A stretch of 50,612 nt of DNA, taken from the NCBI GenBank assembly GCA_046262635.1, contig JBHEMK010000005.1, positions 1 through 50,612 on the forward strand, read 5' to 3'. The notes beneath the pieces are model-generated. The model did no database searches. It saw nothing but the letters and a program-made list of their open reading frames with translations, and was not told the DNA's origin. The stretch comes from JBHEMK01 sp046262635. Lineage in GTDB: Bacteria > Actinomycetota > Thermoleophilia > Gaiellales > Gaiellaceae. This document shows, piece by piece, positions 32,142-39,859 of the stretch. How positions within the stretch are numbered: the stretch's first letter is position 1; each line of letters begins with the position of its first letter. A program made the translations under genes and the position numbers.

Positions 32142-32758
32142 TCCGAACGCGCGCCGCGGTGGCGGTCTGCCTGCTGGTCGCACTCGCCGCGTCGGGGTGC
32201 GGGCGCACGGGGAAGGCCGCCGCACCCGCGACCACTCCCCTGTTCCGCGGCACCGTCTTGACCCCGCCGGTCCGGACGAGCGGCTTTTCGCTGCGCGACC
32301 AGTCGGGGAAGCCGGTGACCCTCGCCGGGCAGCGCGGGTCGTTCGTGATCCTGGCCTTCCTGTACACGCACTGTCCCGACGTGTGTCCCCTGATCGCCGA
32401 TCAGCTCAACCTGGCCCTCAACCGCCTCGGGCCGAGGCGCCGGAACGTCCGCGTTCTCGCCGTCAGCGTCGATCCGCGCCGCGATACCCGCGCGGCGGTC
32501 CGCCGCTTCGTCGCCGAACACCGGCTGCTGCCGCAGTTCCGCTACCTGATGGGAACACGTGCGCAGCTCGTGCCGGTCTGGCGCGCGTACCAGCTTGCAG
32601 CGATGCAGGCTTCGAACGGCGTCAATCACTCCGCCGACGAGATGCTGATCGACCCGCGCGGGCGCGGGCGGGTGATTTACGAGGCAGGGATCAAGGCGGC
32701 GGCGGTCCTCCACGATCTCGGCCTGCTCGAGGCACGATCCGGAACGCCGTACCGCTAG
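32138..32758 (+). CDS. SCO1/SenC-type copper chaperone lipoprotein
   Basis: A 206-aa protein. It has a lipoprotein signal with lipobox LAASGC (C21) and a thioredoxin-like fold. The copper site CPDVC (C79, C83) and a distal His in NHSADEMLID (H164) are the three ligands of SCO1/PrrC. Family members deliver copper to the CuA centre of cytochrome oxidase subunit II, which fits the coxB gene at 40.7 kb. The ATG at 32138 has AGAGGGAG 4 bases upstream and overlaps the stop of the broken membrane protein. It ends in a 4-base convergent overlap with a cupin gene. Confidence 0.9.
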   Translation: MIRTRAAVAVCLLVALAASGCGRTGKAAAPATTPLFRGTVLTPPVRTSGFSLRDQSGKPVTLAGQRGSFVILAFLYTHCPDVCPLIADQLNLALNRLGPRRRNVRVLAVSVDPRRDTRAAVRRFVAEHRLLPQFRYLMGTRAQLVPVWRAYQLAAMQASNGVNHSADEMLIDPRGRGRVIYEAGIKAAAVLHDLGLLEARSGTPYR

Positions 32759-33126
32759 GGCCAGACCGCCGGGCGCGCGGGCTGCGGGTCAATCGACTCC
32801 CAGTCCTCCCGAGGCGGCGAGAACGCGTCGATCAGGACGGCTCCAGCGGGCCCGGCGACCACCTCGTGCGGGACGTCGGCGGCGATCCGCCACGTTCCGC
32901 CCGGCCCGAGCTCGCGGGTCTCGTCGCCGACTCGAAAGCGGACGCTGCCGGTGATCACGAGGCCGAGCTGCTCGTTCCCGTGGTGATGCTCCGGAACGTG
33001 CGCATCCGGGTCGAGCTCGATCACCCCGAGGGTGAGGTGCTCCCCGGCCACGACGCGGCCCGCGACGCCCTCCCAGATCCGGCGCGGCGCGATCGCTTCG
33101 ACACTGTCCAGCGGGCGGCTCTCCAC
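32755..33126 (-). CDS. Cupin-domain protein
   Basis: A 123-aa single-domain cupin. Motif 1 is PEHHHGNEQLGLVITGSVRFRVG; motif 2 is GGTWRIAADVPHEVVAG. The histidines and glutamate of motif 1 are the usual metal ligands. It probably acts as a small metal-binding enzyme or regulator domain; the substrate is not evident. It starts with GTG, with a TAGGCT box 6 bases upstream and no ribosome site, suggesting a leaderless message. Its end overlaps the SCO1 stop by 4 bases on the opposite strand. Confidence 0.82.
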   Translation of the reverse strand: MESRPLDSVEAIAPRRIWEGVAGRVVAGEHLTLGVIELDPDAHVPEHHHGNEQLGLVITGSVRFRVGDETRELGPGGTWRIAADVPHEVVAGPAGAVLIDAFSPPREDWESIDPQPARPAVWP

Positions 33127-33132
33127 GGCGTC

Positions 33133-33138
33133 AGCCTA
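33133..33138 (-). promoter_or_regulatory. -10 box of the cupin gene (leaderless)
   Basis: TAGGCT on the minus strand ends 6 bases before the GTG at 33126. With transcription starting about 7 bases after a -10, the mRNA would begin at the start codon. No -35 box is obvious. Confidence 0.45.
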
Positions 33139-33303
33139 GCGCCTGGAGCTCCAGCTGAGTACTGGAAGCGCACTCCGGGCGGCGGCCGCCGCGCCGGGCG
33201 AGGACGGCGGCCGCGAGAGGCGCGCCGCACCCGGAGGGAACGCCGCGTCGGGGGCGGCGGCAACCGGAGCCGTCTCTGGCTTCCCGTGCGTTCCCTCCCC
33301 GAG

Positions 33304-33309
33304 TAGATT
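33304..33309 (+). promoter_or_regulatory. -10 box of the aminotransferase gene (leaderless)
   Basis: TAGATT ends 6 bases before the GTG at 33316, leaving no space for a ribosome site. No clear -35 box. Confidence 0.5.
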
Positions 33310-33315
33310 CCAGCC

Positions 33316-34692
33316 GTGGGCACGTTCAGCCTGCGGGACCTGGTCGAGGCGCGCGAGGGCGAGGACCTCGACCTTTGGGCGCGTACGATCAACCCGCAGT
33401 TCGCCCGCGTCTTGCGCACAATCGGCTTCGATCGTCGCTGGGTGCGCGGCGAGGGCGCCTATCTCTGGGACGCCGAGGGCCGCCGCTTCCTCGACCTGCT
33501 CGGTGGCTTCGGGATGTTCAACGTCGGCCGGAACAATCCCCGGGTCCGCGCTGCGCTCGTCGAGGCGCTCGAGCTGGAGACGCCCGGCTCGGTGCAGATG
33601 GGCGCGACGCTGCTGCCGCCCCTGCTCGCGGAGGAGCTGCTTCGGCGGACGCCCGACCGGATCGAGCGGGTCCTCTTCACGAGCTCCGGCACCGAGGCGG
33701 TCGAGGCGGCGCTGAAGCTCGGGCGCGCAGCGACGGGCCGGAGGCGCGTCCTCTCCGCCGACCACGGTTTCCACGGCCTCACGCTCGGTGCGCTTTCGGC
33801 CAACGGCAACTCCGAGTTCGCGGCCCGGTTCGGGCCCCTTCTGCCCGGTTTCGAGCGCGTGCCCTTCGGCGACCTCGAGGCGATCGAGCAGGAGCTGCGC
33901 CGCGAGGACGTCGCGATCGTCTTGCTCGAGCCGATCCAGGGCAAGGGCGTCAATTTGCCGCCGCCGGGCTACCTCGAGGGAGTGCAGGAGCTCTGCCGCC
34001 GCTACGGGACGCTCTTCTGCGTCGACGAGGTGCAGACAGGCTTCGGCCGCACGGGCAAGCTCTTCGCCTTCGACCACTGGGGTCTCGAGCCCGACCTCGT
34101 CCCTGTCGCGAAGTCGCTCTCCGGCGGCTACGTTCCCGTCGGCGCCCTGCTGATGGCGAAGCGGGTGCACGAGCGCGTCTTCGACTCGATGGAGAATGCG
34201 TTCAGCCACGGCTCGACCTTCGCCCCGAACGACTTCGCCATGGCGGCCGGTCTGGCGACGCTGCACGAGCTGGACGAGCAGAGGCTCGTCGAGCGTTCGG
34301 CCGAGCTGGGTGCGCTGCTGCGCCGACTGACCGAGCCGCTCGTCGAGCGGTACGACCTCGTCCGGGACGTTCGCGGGCTCGGACTGATGTGGGCGGTCGA
34401 GTTCGGCGAGCCACGGAAGAGCGCACGCTCCTACCGGATGATCGATCGTTTCCAGCCGGGGCTGTTCGCGCAGCTCGTCGTCGGCCCGCTCTTCTCGGAG
34501 CACCGCATCCTGAGCCAGGTCGCCGGCCACGGGATGGCGGTGCTCAAGGCGCTGCCGCCGCTGACCCTGTCCGAGGAGGACGTGGCCGATGTCGCTGCAG
34601 CGCTCGATCAGGCGATCCGCAAGGCGCACCGCCTGCCACGCTCGCTCGCGAGCTTCGCGCTGACGGCGGCGGGATTCGCTAGAGCTCGCTGA
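33316..34692 (+). CDS. Class III PLP-dependent aminotransferase
   Basis: A 458-aa protein of the ornithine/acetylornithine/putrescine aminotransferase class. It shows LFTSSGTEAVEAALKLGR (cofactor phosphate region), DHGFHGLT, LLEPIQGKGVN, VDEVQTGFGRTG and the Schiff-base lysine in PVAKSLSGGYVPVGA (K266). It transfers an amino group between an omega-amino donor and a keto acid. The 30-residue N-terminal extension (DLVEAREGEDLDLWARTINPQFARVLRTIGFD) is typical of putrescine/polyamine-type or uncharacterised members, so the substrate is open. The GTG start is supported by the -10 box 6 bases away. It overlaps the convergent next gene by 14 bases. Confidence 0.88.
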   Translation: MGTFSLRDLVEAREGEDLDLWARTINPQFARVLRTIGFDRRWVRGEGAYLWDAEGRRFLDLLGGFGMFNVGRNNPRVRAALVEALELETPGSVQMGATLLPPLLAEELLRRTPDRIERVLFTSSGTEAVEAALKLGRAATGRRRVLSADHGFHGLTLGALSANGNSEFAARFGPLLPGFERVPFGDLEAIEQELRREDVAIVLLEPIQGKGVNLPPPGYLEGVQELCRRYGTLFCVDEVQTGFGRTGKLFAFDHWGLEPDLVPVAKSLSGGYVPVGALLMAKRVHERVFDSMENAFSHGSTFAPNDFAMAAGLATLHELDEQRLVERSAELGALLRRLTEPLVERYDLVRDVRGLGLMWAVEFGEPRKSARSYRMIDRFQPGLFAQLVVGPLFSEHRILSQVAGHGMAVLKALPPLTLSEEDVADVAAALDQAIRKAHRLPRSLASFALTAAGFARAR

Positions 34693-35023
34693 TCTGGGCG
34701 CGGCGGTCGGCGAAGCACGCCTCCGCCCAGGCCTCGGCGATGCCGACGAGCCGGGGGCAGATCTCACCGCCGTGTCCGGAGACGGCCTCGCGGCTCGCCT
34801 CGATCCGGACTATGTGCAGCGAGGCTTCGACCGAGTCGGCGAACTCGTGCCGCTGCTCGGCGATGATGGAGAACTCGCCCAGCTCGGGCGCGATCTCCCG
34901 GGCGAGATCGTCGATCTCGGCGGGGGTCACGTCCCGGCCTGCGAAGACGCCGAAGTTGACGCGCACCTCGAGCGCGGGCTCGTCGTGCTCACGGACGGAA
35001 AATGCGATCGCGGGTTCAGTCAT
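34679..35023 (-). CDS. Conserved-looking small protein, unknown
   Basis: A 114-aa acidic protein from ATG 35023. It has two alternating strand-like segments (ALEVRVNFGVFAGRDVTPAEIDDLAREIAPE and EFSIIAEQRHEFADSVEASLHIVRIEA), suggesting a ferredoxin-like alpha/beta fold. It ends in a Cys-containing tail (GEICPRLVGIAEAWAEACFADRRAQ). I recognise no named family. The frame extends upstream but only with low-complexity Ser/Arg sequence that overlaps the neighbouring exporter gene's end. It converges on the aminotransferase with a 14-base overlap and follows the ABC-2 genes in the same direction after a 31-base gap. Confidence 0.65.
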   Translation of the reverse strand: MTEPAIAFSVREHDEPALEVRVNFGVFAGRDVTPAEIDDLAREIAPELGEFSIIAEQRHEFADSVEASLHIVRIEASREAVSGHGGEICPRLVGIAEAWAEACFADRRAQISEL

Positions 35024-35054
35024 CGGGACGGTTTCTGACCGGAGCCGCCGCGTC

Positions 35055-35801
35055 CTAACCCTCCCTCGGTTCCCAGCGGAAGCGGCGCGCCGCCACGAGG
35101 AGCCCGACGGCTGCCCAGGCGGCGAGGACGCCGAGCGCGGTCGGTTTCGTCCAGAAGCCGTGCCCGCGGAGGTACGCGGCGTTGACGAGGTCGACGAAGT
35201 ACTTGAGCGGCAACACGTCGCCAATCGCGCGGAGGAACCGGGGATAGTGGCGGGTCGGGCCGAACGAACCGGTCAGGAAGGCCATCGGCAGCAGGATCAC
35301 GTTGACGACCGCCGAGGAGCCCTCGGCCGAGCGGATCAGCGAGGCAAGTCCAACCCCGAGTGCTGCGAACGCGACCGCGCCGAAGACGACCAGCACGATC
35401 AGCGAGCCGACGCGGCTCGGCAGCGGCGTGTTGTACAGCAGCCGTCCGATCAGGAGCAGCGCGACCGTTTGGAGCGCGAACACGAGGAGCGTCGAGGTGA
35501 GGCTCGCGGCGACGTAGATCCTCAAGGGCAGCGGTGTCGCCCGCAGCCGCTTCAGCACCGCCGACTCCCGGCGGATGACGAGCGTGATCGCGAGCCCGGC
35601 GAAGGCCGTGTTCGCGGCGCCGTAGCCGATCATCCCGGCGAGGAGTGCCTCCGGCGCCGGGACGCCGTAGATCCTGCCGGTATACACCGAGCCGAGCAGC
35701 AGGAAGAGCATCACCGGGAAGAAGAAGATGAAGATCGCCGCCTCACGGCTCCGCCAGAAGATCAGCTGTTCGCTGCGCAGTTGATGGACGAAGAGCCTCA
35801 C
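35055..35801 (-). CDS. ABC-2 type transporter permease
   Basis: A 248-aa membrane protein. About six membrane helices are visible, among them AAIFIFFFPVMLFLLLGSVYTG, MIGYGAANTAFAGLAITLVI, LLVFALQTVALLLIGRLLY, LIVLVVFGAVAFAALGVGLASLI and ALGVLAAWAAVGLLVAARRF. The segment GSSAVVNVILLPMAFLTGSFGP is the typical ABC-2 motif before the last two helices. It should form the exporter channel with the ATPase encoded just upstream; their ends overlap as ATGA. Substrate unknown; such pairs often export drugs, lipids or polysaccharides. Confidence 0.88.
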   Translation of the reverse strand: MRLFVHQLRSEQLIFWRSREAAIFIFFFPVMLFLLLGSVYTGRIYGVPAPEALLAGMIGYGAANTAFAGLAITLVIRRESAVLKRLRATPLPLRIYVAASLTSTLLVFALQTVALLLIGRLLYNTPLPSRVGSLIVLVVFGAVAFAALGVGLASLIRSAEGSSAVVNVILLPMAFLTGSFGPTRHYPRFLRAIGDVLPLKYFVDLVNAAYLRGHGFWTKPTALGVLAAWAAVGLLVAARRFRWEPREG

Positions 35802-36646
35802 GCCTCGTCCTCGGTCAGCAGCAGGTAGACGTCCTCGAGCGTCGGCCGGCGGACCTCGAGCCCGAGCAGCTCCTCGCCCGCCGCGAGCGCCTCACCCGTC
35901 AGCTCGTGGAGGACGCGCGTCGGGTCGACCGTCCGCACCACGTGCTCCTCGCCGTTGCGGCGAAAGCGGATCTCGACCTCGCTGAGCTCGCCGCCGGTCA
36001 GCTCGTCGGGCGTCCCCTCGCGGACGATCAGCCCGTCCCGCAGCACCGCGACCCGGTCGGCCAGCTGCTCGGCCTCGTCGAGGTAGTGCGTCGTCAGCAG
36101 CACGGTCTTGCCGAGCGAGCGAAGCGACCGGATCATTTCCCAGGCTGCGCGCCGCGCCGCCGGATCGAAGCCGGTGGTCGGCTCGTCGAGGAAGACGAGG
36201 TCGGGGTCGCCGACGAGCGCGAGCCCGAGGTCGAGCCGGCGCTTCTGGCCCCCCGAAAGCGTCTTGACCGCGGCTTCGCGTTTCCCCGCAAGCCCGACGA
36301 GCTCGATCACCTCGTCGACGTCGCGGGGGCGCTCGTAGTAGCCGCCGAACATCCGGTGCGTCTCGGCGACGGTCAGGTTCTGGAACATCTGCGACTGCTG
36401 CAGGACGACGCCGATCCGCTGGCGGAACTCGGGCCCGGGTCGTTGCGGGTCGTGGCCCAGCACCTCGACGGTGCCGCTGTCGCGGCGGCGGTACCCCTCG
36501 AGGATCTCCACGGTCGTCGTCTTGCCGGCACCGTTCGGGCCGAGCAGGCCGAAGACCTCGCCGGCCTCGATCTCGAAGTCGATTCCGCGGAGCGCTGCGG
36601 CCGTGCCGTAGGACTTGCGCAGCTCCCGAACGCGGATCGCCGTCAC
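35798..36646 (-). CDS. ABC transporter ATP-binding protein (ABC-2 exporter)
   Basis: A 282-aa protein. Walker A GPNGAGKT is at residues 36-43; the Q-loop region is VVLQQSQMFQNLT; the signature is LSGGQKRRLDLGLAL; Walker B is DLVFLDEPTTGFDP; the switch His is in LLTTHYLDEAEQLADRV. A C-terminal DUF4162-like tail (VEIRFRRNGEEHVVRT, then LEVRRPTLEDVYLLLT) is usual for drug-type exporters. I chose GTG 36646, which forms GTGA with the stop of the phosphatase gene; the frame extends further into that gene without support. It is followed by its permease with a 4-base overlap. Confidence 0.92.
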   Translation of the reverse strand: MTAIRVRELRKSYGTAAALRGIDFEIEAGEVFGLLGPNGAGKTTTVEILEGYRRRDSGTVEVLGHDPQRPGPEFRQRIGVVLQQSQMFQNLTVAETHRMFGGYYERPRDVDEVIELVGLAGKREAAVKTLSGGQKRRLDLGLALVGDPDLVFLDEPTTGFDPAARRAAWEMIRSLRSLGKTVLLTTHYLDEAEQLADRVAVLRDGLIVREGTPDELTGGELSEVEIRFRRNGEEHVVRTVDPTRVLHELTGEALAAGEELLGLEVRRPTLEDVYLLLTEDEA

Positions 36647-37023
36647 AACTCGACCACGCAGACGCCGGCGGGGGGAAACTGCTCCGCCTCGGCGCCGAGC
36701 GCTGCGGCAATGCGGCCGCAATCCGGCTGATGCCCGACGACGACCACGGTCTCACCGCGGCCGTCGATCGCCTCGCGCACGTTCTCCACCGTCGCACCCG
36801 GCGCCAGCCGGTCGTCCGGCTCCGGCTCGCCGAGGCCGAGCGCGTGCGCCGTCTCGCGGGCCCGGAGCAGCGGGCTGGAGAGAATCGCATCGGGCTCGCC
36901 GAGCTCGTCTCGGAGCCGGCGGCCGACCTCGCGCGCCTGTTGCTTGCCGTCGGAGGTCAGGGGCCGGAGCTCGTCCGGCGAGCCGGCCGCTGCTTCGGCA
37001 TGACGGACGATCACAAGGCGCAT
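36643..37023 (-). CDS. Histidine phosphatase (SixA-like)
   Basis: A 126-aa protein of the histidine phosphatase superfamily. The catalytic motif is VIVRHAEA (RHG-type, here RHA as in SixA); the second Arg is in SSPLLRARETA, and the second His in VVVGHQPDCGRI. SixA dephosphorylates phosphohistidine proteins, and length and RHAEA fit that branch. It is the first gene of a three-gene unit with the ABC-2 exporter, linked through GTGA. The frame extends far upstream through the divergent PhzF-like gene, but ATG 37023 with its -10 box is the natural start. Confidence 0.87.
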   Translation of the reverse strand: MRLVIVRHAEAAAGSPDELRPLTSDGKQQAREVGRRLRDELGEPDAILSSPLLRARETAHALGLGEPEPDDRLAPGATVENVREAIDGRGETVVVVGHQPDCGRIAAALGAEAEQFPPAGVCVVEL

Positions 37024-37031
37024 CGGCGGCC

Positions 37032-37037
37032 AGTCTA
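37032..37037 (-). promoter_or_regulatory. -10 box of the SixA-like gene (leaderless)
   Basis: TAGACT on the minus strand ends 8 bases before the ATG at 37023; there is no ribosome site between. Confidence 0.5.
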
Positions 37038-37151
37038 GAGCGGCGCGGCGCGTTGGCGCGATCGAAGGACGCCGCTCAGTGGCCGGCCGCGTGGGGACTG
37101 CGCACAGGTGGCGGCGGAGCTCGATCCGTGCGTAGCCCGGCCGCCTCCGAC

Positions 37152-37157
37152 TAGAGT
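37152..37157 (+). promoter_or_regulatory. -10 box of the PhzF-like gene (leaderless)
   Basis: TAGAGT ends 7 bases before the GTG at 37165; no ribosome site fits between them. Confidence 0.5.
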
Positions 37158-37164
37158 CGGCACT

Positions 37165-38007
37165 GTGCAGAGCTTCCGCTACGTGATCGCCGACGTCTTC
37201 ACCGACACGCCGCTCGAGGGGAACCAGCTCGGCGTCTTCACCGATGCCCGCGAGCTCTCGGTCGAGCGGATGCAGCGCCTCGCGAGGGAGCTGAATTTCT
37301 CCGAGACCACCTTCGTGCTGCCGCCCGAACAGGGCGGGCATGCTCGGATGCGGATCTTCACGCCGGTGCGGGAGCTCCCCTTCGCCGGACATCCCACGCT
37401 CGGGACGGCGTTCGTCCTCGCCGCACCGCTTCAGCTCAGCGAGATTCGGCTCGAGACCGGAATCGGCATCGTGCCTGTCCGACTCGAGCGCGACGGGCCG
37501 AGTCTGACCTTCGGGCGGATGGAGCAGCCACTGCCGTCGGTGGCTTCGTTCGAGCGCGAGGGCGAGCTCCTCGCCGCGCTCGGCCTCGAGCGCTCCGAGC
37601 TTCCGGTTGAGGTCTACGACAACGGCGTCCGCCACGTCTACGTCTGCCTCGACTCGGAGGACGCCGTGGCGGGGCTGCAGCCCGACCAGGTGCGGCTGGC
37701 GGCGCTGGGCGAGGTCGGCGTCAACTGCTTCGCCGGGTCGGACGGATCCTGGAAGACGCGCATGTTCGGGCCCGCGCTGGGCGTCGCCGAGGATCCCGCC
37801 ACCGGATCGGCGGCGGGCCCGCTCGCCCTTCACCTCGCCCGCCACGGGCGGATCGGTTGGGGCGACGAGATCGAGATCCGCCAGGGCGAGGAGATCGGAC
37901 GCCCGTCGAAGCTCTACGCCCGGGTCGAGGGGAACTCCGAGGAGGTCGAGCGCGTCGAGGTCGGCGGCTCGGCCGTCACGGTGGCCCGGGGCGAGTTCCG
38001 CCTTTAG
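37165..38007 (+). CDS. PhzF-family isomerase-like protein
   Basis: A 280-aa protein, full length for the PhzF/diaminopimelate-epimerase fold. The N-terminal half has YVIADVFTDTPLEGNQLGVF and ELNFSETTFVLPP, with the catalytic Glu as E47, and RIFTPVRELPFAGHPTLGTAFVL. The C-terminal half has RMFGPALGVAEDPATGSAAGPLALHLARHG. PhzF isomerises a phenazine precursor, but most family members lie outside phenazine clusters and their substrates are unknown; no phenazine genes are near. GTG 37165 was chosen over upstream codons because of the -10 box 7 bases before it. It converges on the BNR-repeat gene with a 4-base overlap. Confidence 0.9.
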   Translation: MQSFRYVIADVFTDTPLEGNQLGVFTDARELSVERMQRLARELNFSETTFVLPPEQGGHARMRIFTPVRELPFAGHPTLGTAFVLAAPLQLSEIRLETGIGIVPVRLERDGPSLTFGRMEQPLPSVASFEREGELLAALGLERSELPVEVYDNGVRHVYVCLDSEDAVAGLQPDQVRLAALGEVGVNCFAGSDGSWKTRMFGPALGVAEDPATGSAAGPLALHLARHGRIGWGDEIEIRQGEEIGRPSKLYARVEGNSEEVERVEVGGSAVTVARGEFRL

Positions 38008-38396
38008 GTCTCCTCGAGGAAGGCGAGGCGCAGAACGTCAGGCAGCTCCGGCGCGAGCCTGCGCCAGAACGTGCCGCCGTCCTCGGAGAGATACAGGCGG
38101 TTGCGGCCGGCGTAGAGCATCCGGTCGGGCTGCCCGGCAGCGACCGCGACCCCGAAGCCGGCAGGCAAGCCTCCGCCCGCTTCACGCCAGGTGCGGCCGC
38201 CGTCGTGCGAGACCATGAGCGGCGGCCGCCGGTCGATCACGGCCACGACCGTCGAGCCGGCGGCGGCCGCCGCGACCACGCGTGGCAGCCCCACCTTCGG
38301 CGGTTGGAGCTCCGGCAGCTCGGTCCCGGCGAAGACGGTCTCAGCCTCGACGTCCAGGAGCAGGACCCCCTCGACGGTCTCCACCGCCGCGATCAT
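38004..38396 (-). CDS. Small BNR/YCF48-like repeat protein
   Basis: A 130-aa protein with propeller-like blades. Two Asp-box-type motifs are visible, VSHDGGRTWREAGGGLP and LSEDGGTFWRRLAPELP, each followed by a hydrophobic strand. Asp-box repeats occur in sialidases and in photosystem assembly factor YCF48; this protein has only two or three blades, too few to close a propeller, so it may be a shortened member or oligomerise. It starts at ATG 38396, overlapping the stop of the PfkB gene as ATGA, so it belongs to that transcript. Function unknown. Confidence 0.7.
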   Translation of the reverse strand: MIAAVETVEGVLLLDVEAETVFAGTELPELQPPKVGLPRVVAAAAAGSTVVAVIDRRPPLMVSHDGGRTWREAGGGLPAGFGVAVAAGQPDRMLYAGRNRLYLSEDGGTFWRRLAPELPDVLRLAFLEET

Positions 38397-39196
38397 CTCG
38401 TCCTGCCCGCGAGCAACCCCGAGACGAGCGCGGCCGCGCGCCGCGCGGCCGACGCCGGCGCCTGTCCCTCGCTTCGGGCCGCGAGGTAGCTCACGGCGAA
38501 CGCATCGCCGGCGCCGGTCGGGTCGACCTCGCCGCCGACCATGCGGGCGGGTACATGCTCGAAGCGACCGGCCGCGAACACGGCGCAGCCGGCCGAGCCG
38601 AGGGTCAGGAGGATCTCGGGGACGCCAAGTGAGGCGAGGGCATCCTCGTCGGGCGTGCCGACGAGCGCTGCGGCCTCCTCCGCGGCCAGCTTGAGGAACG
38701 AGATGTGGCGGAGCATCTCGTGGTCGAACCCGGCGTCGAGCGCGAGTGGCCCGACACGCGGGACGCGCACGAGCCCCTGCGCGTCGAGCAGGAGCCGGCG
38801 TCCCCGCCCGAGTGCGGCAAGCGTCTCGGGCGGGAAGTCGCTGCGGAGGAGGGCCGCGACGTGCACCCACTCCGCATCACCGATTGCCTCGACGGCCTCG
38901 TCCGGGCGCCACGGCTCGCCAACGGCCTCGACCCGCATGTGGCGCAGGTCGGCCTCGTAGCGGATCGCAAAGGAGGTGGTCTCGCCGCCGGTCACGACGC
39001 TGACCGGAAGCCCGAGCGCCGCGAGGTGGGCGAGGTACGGCCCGCGGTCTGGCTCGCCGCATTTCGCCGCGATCCGCGCGCGCTTGCCGAGCAGCCGCAG
39101 CGCACGCCCCGCGTACCAGGGCCCTCCCCCGATCCGCGGGGGCCCGTCGACGACGAGGTCCCGCGTGAGGTGCCCGATCACTGCCAGCGGCCGCAT
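38393..39196 (-). CDS. PfkB-family sugar or nucleoside kinase
   Basis: A 267-aa protein of the PfkB/ribokinase family, slightly short. The N-terminal strand is LAVIGHLTRDLVVDG; a Gly-rich lid segment is RIGGGPWYAGRALRLLG; the C-terminal ATP and catalytic site is DPTGAGDAFAVSYLAARSEG with the base Asp in GAGD. The VEAVGEPWRPDEA and LLLDAQGLVR segments match a branch of small kinases of unknown sugar specificity. It is transcribed with the downstream BNR-repeat gene (ATGA). A weak AAGAAT box 8 bases upstream hints at a leaderless start, less convincing than at other genes here. Confidence 0.88.
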   Translation of the reverse strand: MRPLAVIGHLTRDLVVDGPPRIGGGPWYAGRALRLLGKRARIAAKCGEPDRGPYLAHLAALGLPVSVVTGGETTSFAIRYEADLRHMRVEAVGEPWRPDEAVEAIGDAEWVHVAALLRSDFPPETLAALGRGRRLLLDAQGLVRVPRVGPLALDAGFDHEMLRHISFLKLAAEEAAALVGTPDEDALASLGVPEILLTLGSAGCAVFAAGRFEHVPARMVGGEVDPTGAGDAFAVSYLAARSEGQAPASAARRAAALVSGLLAGRTR

Positions 39197-39229
39197 GGGG
39201 TCGCATTCTTGCTACTCCCGCGCCGGTCG

Positions 39230-39706
39230 GAGGACCCCCGGCGCGCCACCGCCGCCACCGCGAGGCCCGCTCCGGGCGAGACGGCGAAGCTCGGAGCGAC
39301 GCGCCGATTCCTCGGTGGATGGGGTGCAGCCCCCAGAAGGCGCGGCCAGAAGCCCAGAGCCTGCGCCTGCGCGAGCCATTCCTGCAGGCAGAAGCCGGCA
39401 AGCCAAGCGGCGATCATCCCCCGGCCGAACCCCCGGACCCCGGAAGACGTCGTCCCCTGAGGAGTGGAGACCCGCCAGCGACCAGTCGGCGAGCAGGACG
39501 CCGAACAGCGGCACGGAAGAAGGCGCCGAGCAGGCGCAGGAACTGCTGGCGGCGGCGGCGCGTGAGACGACGCCCAGTGAGACCGCGGTCACGGCCAGGA
39601 GCACGATCAGCAGGCGCTGCGAGCGTGCGGGGACGCGGTTCTGCAGCGAAAAGGCCGCGGAGTACCGGTTCGCGAAGCCTCCGGCCGTCTCGTCCACGAT
39701 CAGTCG
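39230..39706 (-). pseudogene. Broken NCS1-type purine/cytosine permease, C-terminal part
   Basis: Minus-strand pieces in three frames join to the C-terminal third of an NCS1 (CodB/allantoin-like) permease. These are DETAGGFANRYSAAFSLQN with RLLIVLLAV (from about 39692), QFLRLLGAFF (about 39540), then after a one-base insertion VPLFGVLLADWSLAGLHSSG and DDVFRGPGVRPG, then after another shift MIAAWLAGFCLQEWLAQ with VAPSFAVSPGAGLAVAAVARRG (39417-39237). The VPLFGVLLADWLL-type segment is characteristic of this family. At least three frameshifts in 470 bases and a missing N-terminal half mark it as dead. CtaG lies immediately upstream. Confidence 0.72.
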
Positions 39707-39859
39707 AGGAGGGCGAAAATCGACCCGACCCACCGGCGGCAACCGTGGTAGCACCGCCGTCGGGCCGTCGACCTGCGGGGGAAGAGTACGGGAGCGCACC
39801 GAGGCCGCACTGGAAGAGCGACCGGCTGGCCGGGGCGACGGCCGAGGTCGAGGCACCTC

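Noticed and set aside
33136..34767. Long minus-strand open frame antisense to the aminotransferase
   Set aside because: Low-complexity Arg/Glu-rich translation with no domain; the opposite strand holds a clear class III aminotransferase. It is an effect of high GC in the third codon position.
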